64,000 nucleotides of DNA, from positions 1 to 64,000 of the forward strand of contig DAOTUD010000044.1 in the NCBI GenBank assembly GCA_034437275.1, read 5' to 3'. The notes beneath the pieces were generated by a model that worked only from the letters and a program-made list of their open reading frames with translations, made no database searches and had not been told where the DNA came from. Shown here in pieces: positions 1-7,840 of this stretch. Made by a program: the position numbers and the translations under genes. Numbering within the stretch: position 1 is the first letter of the stretch; each line of letters begins with the position of its first letter. The stretch is from TC-15 sp034437275. Its GTDB lineage: Bacteria; Chloroflexota; Anaerolineae; Aggregatilineales; Aggregatilineaceae.

Positions 1-1
1 T

Positions 2-1042
2 TAGAAGTTACGCAGTTGAGCGAGAAATGCTAAACTTGAAAGCATGAACCCACCCAAATGCGACGAACTGGACTACATCAACTTTCTGATTGCCGCGCAA
101 CAAGTGTTTAGCACGGTTGAAGCAGCGAAAACCTCGCCGGATGAACGAGCGCCAGCGCATGACGCCTATACGCGCCTGTTGCAACGCTTGCCACCGGATA
201 GTACGGCGCTGTGGACGGAAGTTGAACCGTTGGTGCAGCGCAAGCAAGGGGTGTTGGTGATTGACGATAGCACATTGGACAAACCGTATGCGTCGAAAAT
301 GGCGCTGGTGACCCGCCATTGGTCGGGCAAGCATGGGCGGGTGGTGCAAGGCATCAATCTGATCTCGTTGGTCTGGACGGACCGCGATACCCGCTTGCCG
401 TGCGACTTTCGGATCTACAACAAAGCACAGGATGGACTGAGCAAGAACAACCATTTTCAGCACATGATCCAGCAAGCCCATGCGCGTGGCTTTGAGCCGG
501 AGTTGGTCGCCTTTGATAGCTGGTACGGCGGCTTGGACAATCTCAAGCTGCTGCGCCAGTTGGACTGGCCCTGGCTGACCCAGCTCAAGTCGAACCGCCA
601 GGTAAGCGTCGACCGGACTGGCAATCGAGCTATTTCGGAGATTTTGATCCCGCCCCATGGTCGGGTGGTACATCTGAAAGGCTATGGCTGGATCCGCGTG
701 TTCAAGGTGGCCGCCACAAACGGCGGCGTTGAGTACTGGGCGACCAGTGTGTTGGAAATGACGCTCGAAACATGTGCCTTTCATGCCCTGGATGCTTGGC
801 AGGTGGAAGTCTATCATCGCGGCCTCAAGCAGTTCACTGGCATTGAACGCGGTCAGTTCCGGCTCGAAGTCTCGCAGCGCAATCATATCGGATTGGCGAT
901 CCGGGCCTTTGTTCGGTTGGAGGTTCATCGTCTTCACACCGGCACATCCTGGTTTCAGTCCAAAGCGCAGATCATTCGCGATGCGATCCGTGCTTATCTT
1001 GCTCAACCGCACTTGACTTTAGCGTCAACTGCGTAACTCCTA
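2..1042 (+). mobile_element. Complete insertion sequence with 18-bp terminal inverted repeats
   Basis: Left end 2-19 and right end 1025-1042 are inverted repeats matching at 17 of 18 positions (core GTTACGCAGTTGA); the only mismatch is at position 5. A single DDE transposase gene fills the interior. The right repeat contains the transposase stop codon (1034-1036). Because the left end lies at the window edge, a target-site duplication cannot be tested. The family is uncertain: the DDE spacing suggests an IS4/IS701-like element. Confidence 0.8.
44..1036 (+). CDS. DDE transposase of the insertion sequence (IS4/IS701-like)
   Basis: A 330-residue transposase that would cut and join the element's own ends. 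The likely catalytic triad is visible: Asp74/75 in the motif VIDDSTLDK, Asp158 in AFDSWYGG, and Glu255 in WQVEVYHRGLKQ, the last resembling the C-terminal Glu region of IS4- and IS701-type transposases. The frame is intact from ATG to stop with no internal frameshift, so the element may be active. It is the only gene in the element and lies directly inside the left repeat. Nothing else in the window resembles it. Assignment to DDE transposase is firm; the exact IS family is inferred from motif spacing and could be wrong. Confidence 0.88.
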   Translation: MNPPKCDELDYINFLIAAQQVFSTVEAAKTSPDERAPAHDAYTRLLQRLPPDSTALWTEVEPLVQRKQGVLVIDDSTLDKPYASKMALVTRHWSGKHGRVVQGINLISLVWTDRDTRLPCDFRIYNKAQDGLSKNNHFQHMIQQAHARGFEPELVAFDSWYGGLDNLKLLRQLDWPWLTQLKSNRQVSVDRTGNRAISEILIPPHGRVVHLKGYGWIRVFKVAATNGGVEYWATSVLEMTLETCAFHALDAWQVEVYHRGLKQFTGIERGQFRLEVSQRNHIGLAIRAFVRLEVHRLHTGTSWFQSKAQIIRDAIRAYLAQPHLTLASTA

Positions 1043-1089
1043 CCATCGATACTTATCCCGCTTATTTAGTGTTGCGAAGGGACACGATC

Positions 1090-2493
1090 ATGAAGCGTAT
1101 CACCCCGGCAATTGTCGCATTACTCACACTGCTGGTATTGTTCGCGCCCTCCGCTGCCGCCCAGGACGACCCGCCCCGCATCATTTTCATGCATCACTCG
1201 ACTGGTGCCGGGTTGATCTGGGAAGGCGGCGTGCGCGAAGCGTTCACCGACCTGAGCTATGAATTCTGGGATCACGGCTACAACGAAGAAGGGCTGCTCG
1301 ACGCCGACGGAACCCCATTGCGCACCAACTGGAACGTGCCCGGCGACAACACCGATCCCGACGGCTGGCACGCGATCTTCAACCAGCCGGTCACGTCGCC
1401 GCCCACCAACACCTTCAGCCACATGCTCGAATTTGACGTGATCATCTTCAAAAGCTGTTTTCCGGCATCCAACATTGTGGACGATGCTATGTTCCAGCAG
1501 TACCAGGCATACTATCTGGACATGCGCGACATGATGGACCAGCACCCGGACAGGCTTTTCATCCTGTTCACCACGCCGCCGCTGGTGCCCAATGCGACCA
1601 CCCCGGAGAACGCGGCCCGCGCCCAACAGTGGGCTGCCTATCTGACCTCGCCCACCTATCTGGAGGGGCACCCGAACATCACTGTGTTTGACTTTTTCAG
1701 CCACCTGGCCGACGTGGATGGCTATCTGCGCGCCGAGTACCGCGTCGATGCGTGGGACAGCCACCCTAACACGCTGGCCAACGAGACGGTGGGGCTGGCA
1801 TTTGTGGCGTTTGTGGATGAGGCGATCCGCAGTTTCGAGCCGGGGGCAGCCCCGATCCCGTCCGACGCGCTGTCTGCGGGTGCGGTTCCCACCGCCACCG
1901 CAGTCCCAACGCCGGATGGGGATAGTGATGGTAGCGGTGATGGGGATGGGGACACTGCCGTGCTGCTGACGGGCGACCTGCTGTTCGCGGGCTTCGAACC
2001 GGATGCCGCGCTGGCGGACTGGTGGGGCCACAGCGGGGCTGGCGTGCAGGACTTCGCCTGTGGGCGCAGCCAGCCCGGCTATGACAGCCCAAACGCACTG
2101 CACGTTTCGTTTGACATCCCGCCGGAAAGCAGCGCCGGATGCGGCGTGTCGTTCGCGCCGCAGGACTGGAGCCAGGCGGCGGGCATTCGCTTCGATTGGC
2201 GCAGCGACCAGCCCGGCCTGTACCTGCGCGTGGCGCTGGCGGTCCAGGACCCGGCGCAAGCTACGGATGGGGCCGACGAAGCCACGCCCTTTGAGATTGA
2301 ACTGCAAACTAGCGGGACGGAGTGGTCCGAAGTAGTGATTGACTGGGACGACCTGGCGAAAGTGGACTGGGTCGTTGGGGGCGTGGACGCATTCGACCCG
2401 GCGCACATCGTGTGGCTGGCGTTCGATTTCGGCCACTGGCAGCAGCCCCAGCAGGGCACGATCTGGATCGACAACCTGCAGCTTGTGCCGTGA
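1090..2493 (+). CDS. Secreted SGNH/GDSL-like protein with C-terminal carbohydrate-binding-like domain
   Basis: A 467-residue exported protein. I start it at ATG 1090 because that gives a clean Sec signal peptide (MKR, hydrophobic core, APSAAA cleavage area); an in-frame GTG 21 nt upstream would add seven residues. The N-terminal domain (about 28-265) begins IIFMHHSTG, which recalls the first block of SGNH-like hydrolases although a canonical GDSL is absent, and includes a late DSHPN segment that could supply the Asp/His pair. A Thr/Pro/Asp/Gly linker (about 275-300) leads to a C-terminal domain (about 305-467) with the look of a beta-sandwich carbohydrate-binding module and an IDNLQL ending. 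It begins about 50 bp after the insertion sequence and is followed by a hairpin terminator. A role in polysaccharide modification is plausible but inferred. Confidence 0.6.
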   Translation: MKRITPAIVALLTLLVLFAPSAAAQDDPPRIIFMHHSTGAGLIWEGGVREAFTDLSYEFWDHGYNEEGLLDADGTPLRTNWNVPGDNTDPDGWHAIFNQPVTSPPTNTFSHMLEFDVIIFKSCFPASNIVDDAMFQQYQAYYLDMRDMMDQHPDRLFILFTTPPLVPNATTPENAARAQQWAAYLTSPTYLEGHPNITVFDFFSHLADVDGYLRAEYRVDAWDSHPNTLANETVGLAFVAFVDEAIRSFEPGAAPIPSDALSAGAVPTATAVPTPDGDSDGSGDGDGDTAVLLTGDLLFAGFEPDAALADWWGHSGAGVQDFACGRSQPGYDSPNALHVSFDIPPESSAGCGVSFAPQDWSQAAGIRFDWRSDQPGLYLRVALAVQDPAQATDGADEATPFEIELQTSGTEWSEVVIDWDDLAKVDWVVGGVDAFDPAHIVWLAFDFGHWQQPQQGTIWIDNLQLVP

Positions 2494-2534
2494 GCACGCG
2501 CTGCCGCCACACCACCCTTGATTAAGAATCAAGA

Positions 2535-2564
2535 CAAGCGCCCAACATCGTCGTTGGGCGCTTG
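2535..2564. terminator. Hairpin terminator between convergent genes
   Basis: Perfect 12-bp stem (CAAGCGCCCAAC, 2535-2546, pairing with 2553-2564) around a six-base loop. It lies between the 3' ends of the secreted SGNH-like gene (+) and the Flp pilin gene (-). There is no long T tract, so it may act in both directions only partly. Confidence 0.7.
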
Positions 2565-2605
2565 CACTAAAATGTTGCAGCAGCCACATGGCTGCCCCGA
2601 TCACA

Positions 2606-2752
2606 CTACAGGTTGTTGATGATGTTCGAGAAGATGTTACCAATCGCCGGGCCAAGCAAGGCCAGAATGATGATCACGACGACGGCCACCAACACGAGGA
2701 TCAGAGCGTATTCGACGAGGCCCTGGCCCTCTTCACGCGGAAGGTATAGCAT
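2606..2752 (-). CDS. Flp/Fap-type pilin subunit (48 aa)
   Basis: A short gene encoding a 48-residue pilin-like peptide. After a very short N-terminus (MLYLPREE) comes GQGLVEYALILVLVAVVV, the signature of Flp/Fap type IVb pilins: Gly before the prepilin peptidase site, Glu at +5 and Tyr at +6 of the mature protein, then a single hydrophobic helix and a short polar tail ending NIINNL. A strong ribosome binding site (GGAGGAG, complementary to 2760-2766) sits 7 nt upstream of ATG 2752. The Tad secretion genes that normally assemble such pilins are not in the window. The next gene upstream on the same strand is a PP2C phosphatase, 114 bp away. Identity as an Flp pilin is confident; whether it forms pili here is unknown. 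Confidence 0.88.
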   Translation of the reverse strand: MLYLPREEGQGLVEYALILVLVAVVVIIILALLGPAIGNIFSNIINNL

Positions 2753-2866
2753 AGTATGACTCCTCCATCATTAATAAGGATTAAGATATGATGTGCTCAA
2801 GATTGTCTTGAGTCGATTCAAAATTATCATATCCCCTGTTGAGCGTCATTAGTACGTTAGTCCCGA
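2753..2866 (-). promoter_or_regulatory. AT-rich leader of the pilin gene with an inverted repeat
   Basis: A 114-bp AT-rich gap upstream of the pilin. It holds the pilin ribosome binding site (2760-2766) and a perfect 6-bp inverted repeat CTCAAG-N5-CTTGAG at 2796-2812, about 45 nt before the start codon. The repeat could be an operator or the stem of a leader hairpin. No convincing -35/-10 pair was found. Confidence 0.4.
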
Positions 2867-4150
2867 TTAATCTTCCGCCTGCTCAGGAGTCTCCGGTTCG
2901 TCCGGTTCGTTCGATTGGCCGGGCATCACCGACGGCAGTTCCCGGGTGATGCGCTCGCTTTCCTCTTCCGCCTCTGGCTCGGCCTGGTACAACCCGATGT
3001 CCGTATCGCTGAACAGCAGTTCCTCCGGCGGTTCCTCGTGTTCGATGTCCTCGCCCTTTTCCATCAGAATCACGACGGCGCTGACATTGTCCTCACCGCC
3101 GCGTTGGTTGGCCATCTCGACGAGCTGATTGGCTATATCTTCTGGTGTTTCGCTTTGGGTGGCGACCTCCGCGATCTCTGCCGGGTCGACATGGCGCGTC
3201 AGTCCATCCGAACACAGGATCAGGCGATCCCCTTCGGTCAGGCTGCGGCTGTACAGGTCGGCGTCAGTATCCTCGACCTGGCCCAGCGCGCGGTAGAGCA
3301 CATTCCGCATGGGGTGGACGGAGGCCTGCTCGGGCGTAATGTGCCCGGAGGCCAGCAGCGCCTCGACAAAGCTGTGATCGTCGGTGATCTGGTTGATCCA
3401 GCCTTCCCGTCCATCCACCAGATAGGCCCGGCTGTCGCCCACATGCGCGATAATGATGCGGCTATCTCGGATGAAAGTCAGGGTGAGGGTGGTGCCCATC
3501 CCTTGCAGTTCAGGATGATCGGCGGCGCGCTGGATCACGGCGCGGTTGGCACGCCGTACAGCATAGCGCAGTTTGTCGGATATCTCGTCCTCGGACAGCT
3601 TGCGCAGCGTTTCGCTGCCCCGTGCTTCGCCCAAAAAATCCGCCTGGATGGCCTCGGTCACCAGGCGGCTGGCTTCTTCACCAGCCACTGCGCCCCCCAT
3701 GCCGTCGGCGACCATCGCCAGGACGATGCCATGCCGCGCCCACAGCCCGACCCGGTCTTCGTTGTTTTCACGCACCTGGCCCACTTCGCTGCGCGCGCTG
3801 GCGCGAGGGACCAGCTTGGATGTCTCGTCGGGCATCAGCAGCGTCGCCCCGCACCCAATGCAATAGCTGGCGGTGGGCCGGTTGAGCGTCCCGCAGCGTA
3901 GACAGGTCACAGGTGTGTCGTCGACGGGCGGCGGCAGTTTGGCTTTGGCCTCGCGCAGATTTTTGATCAGATCGGGGGCCAGGCTGTTTTCGCGGCCCTG
4001 CACATATCGCATCGCGTCTTCGACGTGCCGTCGCTGCCGGTGAATCCCCCGCACGACCGGTAGATCGTTCAGATTCGACCCGCACTGAAAGCAAAATACC
4101 GCCCGCGCCAGATTCTCATGCCCGCAGTTCGGGCATTCTCGTGTCTCCAT
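2867..4150 (-). CDS. PP2C-family protein Ser/Thr phosphatase with two N-terminal zinc ribbons
   Basis: A 427-residue cytosolic phosphatase predicted to remove phosphate from Ser/Thr in a metal-dependent way. Two CxxC-CxxC zinc ribbons come first: Cys6/9/20/23 and Cys83/86/97/100. The PP2C core spans about 118-370, with the metal-binding blocks NNEDR (Asp132), VADGMGG (Asp149), CSDGLT and GGEDN all intact. The tail (about 375-427) is acidic and Pro/Glu-rich. There is no membrane segment. It is a natural opponent for the Ser/Thr kinase-receiver protein at 29741-31291, but they are not linked genetically. A divergent HEAT-repeat gene starts 156 bp away. The zinc ribbons probably mediate protein contact; that is inference. 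Confidence 0.9.
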   Translation of the reverse strand: METRECPNCGHENLARAVFCFQCGSNLNDLPVVRGIHRQRRHVEDAMRYVQGRENSLAPDLIKNLREAKAKLPPPVDDTPVTCLRCGTLNRPTASYCIGCGATLLMPDETSKLVPRASARSEVGQVRENNEDRVGLWARHGIVLAMVADGMGGAVAGEEASRLVTEAIQADFLGEARGSETLRKLSEDEISDKLRYAVRRANRAVIQRAADHPELQGMGTTLTLTFIRDSRIIIAHVGDSRAYLVDGREGWINQITDDHSFVEALLASGHITPEQASVHPMRNVLYRALGQVEDTDADLYSRSLTEGDRLILCSDGLTRHVDPAEIAEVATQSETPEDIANQLVEMANQRGGEDNVSAVVILMEKGEDIEHEEPPEELLFSDTDIGLYQAEPEAEEESERITRELPSVMPGQSNEPDEPETPEQAED

Positions 4151-4244
4151 GCTTTACTCCGTTTACTCCACCTGCGCCTATTCTACTGGCCGAGACACAA
4201 ATTCGCTAAATCGATCACTGCCATTATACAATACATGCACAAAC

Positions 4245-4273
4245 TTTGGTTTGGGCGCGCTTTATGGCATAAT
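4245..4273 (+). promoter_or_regulatory. Putative promoter of the HEAT-repeat gene
   Basis: TTTGGT (4245-4250), 17-bp spacer, CATAAT (4268-4273), placed 33 bp before the start codon. On the other strand a TATAAT-like hexamer (complement of 4223-4228) could serve the phosphatase gene but lacks a good -35. This 156-bp divergent region contains no gene. Confidence 0.45.
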
Positions 4274-4306
4274 TCGAGAAAGACAGCTTCATAAGGATAG
4301 GGCATC

Positions 4307-5344
4307 GTGGCAGGCGCAAGACCGAACATCTGGCAGTTACAATCTCGACGCGACATTTCCGGGCTGATCGACGCGCTGCGTTACCCCGATCCGGAAGTGC
4401 GCAAACGCGCCGCTGTCGCGCTGCGCACCCTGGACGCGACCCAGGCTGTGCCCGCGCTGAAGGCGGCCAGCCGCCAGGAGACCGATTCCCGGGTGCAGGC
4501 CAACCTGCGAAGCGCGCTGCACGTCCTTGACCATCGCACCGACATCACCGCCTTAATCCAGACAAAGGATGTGCCAGGCTTGATCAAGGCGCTGAACAGC
4601 CGGCGTCCGGCCCATGCGGTGGCGGCTGCGCGGGCGCTGGGCAAACTCGGCGACCGGATCGCGGTGGAGCCGCTGGTGATCCTGTTCCACAATCCAGCCT
4701 CGACGCCGGAGGTGCGCCTGGCCGCTGCCGAAGCCCTGCTCGAACTCAAGAGCGCCCCGGCAGTCGTGACGCTGCTGGGTGCGCTGCGCCGGGAGTCGTG
4801 GCAGGTGCGGCGGAATGCGGCAGCGGTGCTGGGCCAGATTCAGGCGACATGGGCGGTCAAGCCCCTGGCTGCCGCCCTGCAAGACCCGCATCCGGTGGTG
4901 CGTCGTACCGCCGCTGCGGCGCTGCGTCGCATCGGGACTGTCGAGGCTGTCGCGGCGCTGCGCGGGCATTTTACGCCGCAAGCTGTCGCTGGCAAAGAAC
5001 AGCGGGAAACTGCACAGAAACAAAAAGCGGCTACGCCGCCAGTACCGGCGGCGCGCAAACCGAGGACGGAACAGGCGCGCTCCACCGCCCAGCCCGCGCG
5101 CCGGAAATTACCGCCCCGCCCTGCTGTGCTCCCCGAGGAACCAAAGCAGCGCCCGGCGGCAGCGTCCGAAAAGCCGGCAAAACCCAAACCGCTGCAAGCC
5201 ACGCCCGAACCCACGTCCGCCGACACCGTGCCGGTCGAAACCACGCCCGCCGAGACAGAGCCCAGCGAGCAGCCCTCGCGCATCACTCGCCCGGTGCGGC
5301 GGCTGATTTCGTTTTTCACCAAAACTGACGACGAAGACGAGTGA
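4307..5344 (+). CDS. HEAT-repeat protein with disordered Pro/Ala-rich tail
   Basis: A 345-residue protein starting at GTG 4307, preceded by AAGGATAG at a suitable distance. Residues about 15-225 form a series of HEAT/PBS-lyase-like helical repeats of roughly 30 residues, recognisable by recurring patterns such as DPEVRKRAAVALRTL, RLAAAEALLEL and VVRRTAAAALRRIG. Such repeats make a curved scaffold for binding other proteins; no catalytic motif is seen. The second part (about 230-345) is low in complexity, rich in Pro, Ala, Lys and Glu, and ends in an acidic DDEDE. No signal peptide or membrane span is present. It is divergent from the PP2C gene and convergent with the EamA gene. A scaffold role is inferred from the fold only. 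Confidence 0.75.
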   Translation: MAGARPNIWQLQSRRDISGLIDALRYPDPEVRKRAAVALRTLDATQAVPALKAASRQETDSRVQANLRSALHVLDHRTDITALIQTKDVPGLIKALNSRRPAHAVAAARALGKLGDRIAVEPLVILFHNPASTPEVRLAAAEALLELKSAPAVVTLLGALRRESWQVRRNAAAVLGQIQATWAVKPLAAALQDPHPVVRRTAAAALRRIGTVEAVAALRGHFTPQAVAGKEQRETAQKQKAATPPVPAARKPRTEQARSTAQPARRKLPPRPAVLPEEPKQRPAAASEKPAKPKPLQATPEPTSADTVPVETTPAETEPSEQPSRITRPVRRLISFFTKTDDEDE

Positions 5345-5387
5345 TACCGTTGGGGGCATCCGGATTTACCGGCAGTGTCGTGCTACT

Positions 5388-6473
5388 TCAATCCGCAGAT
5401 GAATCCGCCCGATCCGCTTCTTCGGAGGACTGGGGATAGGTCAGCGGTGGTTCGGCAGGCAGCGGTCCATCTGCGCCCATCATCCGCCGGATCGCGTCCA
5501 GTTCATCCTGCGACAGCCCGCTGTTGCCAAACGCATGTGTGAAGGCGATCTGCTGGAAGGCGATCCCCGCCATGTTGGGCATGGGAATCCCACTCTGCTG
5601 TGACTCCTCGGCATAGGCCCGCCCCTGCAGCAGCAAGCTGAGGATGAACGCCGCAACCCCGAACCATTGCACCAACGTCAGGCTTTCATCCAGCAGCAAA
5701 AACGCCAGCGTCACCGCGACCGCGATCTCGGTGATGGCCAGCAGGGTCGTTTGCAGGCTGCCCAACGTCTTGACGCCGGCAAACAGCGCCAGCCGCGAAA
5801 GCGCCGTCGAGATCGCCAGCGCCAGGATGGCCCACATCGCGTCGGACGACTGCGCCAGCCAATGCCAGTCGTAAGCCGCGCGCGCCATCACCACGATCAC
5901 CGCCATTACCGTCATCACGTATAGCGTCACCGTCTGGGCGGGCATTTCGTACAGCACGCGCTGGCTGAGCACGACGGTCCCGGCAAACAGCAGGGCATTG
6001 CCCAGCATGAACCCGACCCCCAGCCAGTCGACATCGCCGCGCATCCCGCCCGTGATCAACAGCAGGCCGAACATAGCCAGCAGCACCCGCAGCGCGGTGC
6101 GCCAGCTCAGGATTTGCCCCCCCAGGCGCGCCAGCAGCACCACGAAGATCAGGTACGTGCCGTTGAGCAACTGCGACATGGACGCATCGAGCCGGCTCAG
6201 GCCGTTGTAGTACATCAACGAGCCGATGCCGTTGATCGTGCCCACAACGGCACAGCCCAGGAAACCGGCAATGTAGATAAAGATATATTTGCGCCAGAAG
6301 AGCGCATAGATCAGCCATAACAAGACGACGGCTAGCGACGTGCGTACCGCCGCTACCGTGAACGGGTCGGAGCCACCTTGCAGCGCCAGCTTGCCAAATA
6401 CGGGTGCCATCCCCAAAAACACGGGCGACAGCAGCGCCGCGATCAGTTCAGAACGTCGAGTGTCTTCAGCCAT
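5388..6473 (-). CDS. EamA/DMT-family transporter, last gene of the signalling operon
   Basis: A 361-residue inner-membrane transporter with about ten hydrophobic helices arranged as two EamA halves (about 10-150 and 160-300), typical of the drug/metabolite transporter superfamily. Motifs such as ALLSPVFLGMAPVFGKLAL at the start and FLLLDESLTLVQWFG near the end are characteristic. The last 60 residues form a soluble Pro/Ser-rich tail. The gene begins 9 nt after the stop of the receiver-histidine kinase gene, so it is almost certainly co-transcribed with the signalling operon. The family includes amino-acid exporters such as RhtA for threonine and homoserine. With a threonine synthase fusion two genes upstream, amino-acid export is an attractive but unproven guess. 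Confidence 0.85.
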   Translation of the reverse strand: MAEDTRRSELIAALLSPVFLGMAPVFGKLALQGGSDPFTVAAVRTSLAVVLLWLIYALFWRKYIFIYIAGFLGCAVVGTINGIGSLMYYNGLSRLDASMSQLLNGTYLIFVVLLARLGGQILSWRTALRVLLAMFGLLLITGGMRGDVDWLGVGFMLGNALLFAGTVVLSQRVLYEMPAQTVTLYVMTVMAVIVVMARAAYDWHWLAQSSDAMWAILALAISTALSRLALFAGVKTLGSLQTTLLAITEIAVAVTLAFLLLDESLTLVQWFGVAAFILSLLLQGRAYAEESQQSGIPMPNMAGIAFQQIAFTHAFGNSGLSQDELDAIRRMMGADGPLPAEPPLTYPQSSEEADRADSSAD

Positions 6474-6482
6474 AGCGTATCG

Positions 6483-7772
6483 TTATAGAAATGTCTGGCG
6501 TGTTCGGTTAGGCAGATTGGTTTGGGACGGCAGCTCGATGAAAAAGGTGCTGCCCGGCATTTTTTCCTCGTCACAGCCTTTGCTGTGCACCCAGATTTTG
6601 CCGCCGTGTGCCTCGACAATGCCCCGGCAGATCGCCAGCCCCAGGCCCAGGCCGCCGCCGCGAAACGCCGTTTTGCTCGTCGAGTGCAGCTGGGTGTCGC
6701 CTGCTGTGTAGAAGCGATCAAAGATGTGCTGCTGGTCGCCGGGTTCGATGCCGATGCCGGTATCCTGCACGCTGATCAGCACGCGCTCCTGGTTTTTGCG
6801 GGCCTTGATGGTGATCGTGCCTTGATCGGGCGTGTACTTGATGGCGTTGCCCAGAATGTTGCTGAAGGCCAGTTCCAGCAGCGCGCCATCTGCATAAAAC
6901 TGGGAGGGCCATTCCTTGAGCGTGTAGTCCAGCTTGAGCTTGCGCTGTTCGATCACTGCCCGGTAGCCTTCGATCACACGCTGGATCACCTCGCTGAGGT
7001 TGGTCGGCCCCAGCTTGAGGTCCACCCGCCCGGAGGCGATGCGCGAGATGGTGATGATCTCGTTGACCACCACCTGCAGGCGTTCAATCGAGTCGACCAG
7101 CCCGGTCAGGCAGGCGTTGATCTCGGGGTCTTGGGCCATCACCCGCGCGATAGCTTCGGACGTCTGCACCAGCCGGCTGTAGCCATAGACGGTCGTCAGC
7201 GGCGTGCGCAGTTCGTGGGCGGTGAGTTGAATAAAATCGTCCTTGATGCGGTCCAGGCGGCGCAGTTCGCGGTAGCTGCCTTCCAACTCGCGGACGTTGG
7301 CTTCCAGGCGCTCGACAAGTTCCTGGTTGTACGCCTGTTGCGCCGTTTCGAGCTGCGCTTTGTCCACCTCGTCGCGCTCGCCGTGCAGGTACTTTTCGAC
7401 CTGATCGGTCAAGGTGTTGACGTCGATCGGTTTGGTGATGTAGCCCACCACCCCGGCGACAAACGCTTTGTCGCGCTCGAACTCGTGGGTTTGGGAGGTC
7501 AGCGCCACAATCGGCACCCCGGCCAGCCTGGGGTCAGCGCGCAGCCGGACCGTGATCTCGCGCCCGCTTAAGTCCGGCAGGTTGATGTCGGTCAAGATCA
7601 GGTCGGGCCGGTGGTGTTTGGCGAGATCGATCCCCTCCAGGGCGCGCACCGCGATCAACACTTTATACCCGTCATATTCCAACACACGCTGCACCAGCGT
7701 ACGGCTGGCTTCGTCATCTTCGATATACAAAATGGTTGCTTTTGGGGTCATCCGACTATGCCCTGACTTCAA
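6483..7772 (-). CDS. Receiver-histidine kinase (REC-HisKA-HATPase)
   Basis: A 429-residue soluble kinase with its receiver at the N-terminus. REC spans about 8-130 with acidic pocket IEDDE and phospho-acceptor Asp62 in TDINLPDL. A helical linker (about 135-180) precedes HisKA with His186 in TAHELRTPL. The HATPase domain (about 290-410) keeps the N box (NILGNAIKYTP), the DTGIGI box and the GGGLGLGLAI box, so kinase activity is expected. No sensor domain is present; its input must arrive through the receiver, as expected for an intermediate in a phosphorelay. An alternative ATG lies at 7751 (MTPKATILYIEDD); neither start has a strong ribosome site. It follows the threonine synthase-receiver gene by 68 nt and precedes the transporter by 9 nt. 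Confidence 0.9.
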   Translation of the reverse strand: MKSGHSRMTPKATILYIEDDEASRTLVQRVLEYDGYKVLIAVRALEGIDLAKHHRPDLILTDINLPDLSGREITVRLRADPRLAGVPIVALTSQTHEFERDKAFVAGVVGYITKPIDVNTLTDQVEKYLHGERDEVDKAQLETAQQAYNQELVERLEANVRELEGSYRELRRLDRIKDDFIQLTAHELRTPLTTVYGYSRLVQTSEAIARVMAQDPEINACLTGLVDSIERLQVVVNEIITISRIASGRVDLKLGPTNLSEVIQRVIEGYRAVIEQRKLKLDYTLKEWPSQFYADGALLELAFSNILGNAIKYTPDQGTITIKARKNQERVLISVQDTGIGIEPGDQQHIFDRFYTAGDTQLHSTSKTAFRGGGLGLGLAICRGIVEAHGGKIWVHSKGCDEEKMPGSTFFIELPSQTNLPNRTRQTFL

Positions 7773-7840
7773 TCATCAGTCGGGGCGTATCGTTATCATA
7801 CGCCCCGGTTTAAGTATATGGTCGTCCAGGTCTATTGTAC

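Noticed and set aside
8..1012. Long antisense open frame across the transposase
   Set aside because: It mirrors the transposase codons on the opposite strand, has Arg/His/Gln-rich composition and no motif; the sense frame has a DDE triad and matches the repeats.
1120..2655. 511-codon minus-strand frame over the secreted protein gene
   Set aside because: It runs through the secreted-protein gene, the terminator and the pilin end; composition is Arg/Val/His-rich and it has no ribosome site or domain. GC-rich codon usage keeps antisense frames open.
2796..2812. CTCAAG-N5-CTTGAG as an HspR (HAIR) site
   Set aside because: HAIR has the arms in the opposite order (CTTGAGT-N7-ACTCAAG) and a different spacing; kept only as an unassigned inverted repeat.
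5345..5387. Possible terminator CCGG-N5-CCGG between the HEAT-repeat and EamA genes
   Set aside because: Only four base pairs and no T tract; too weak to call.
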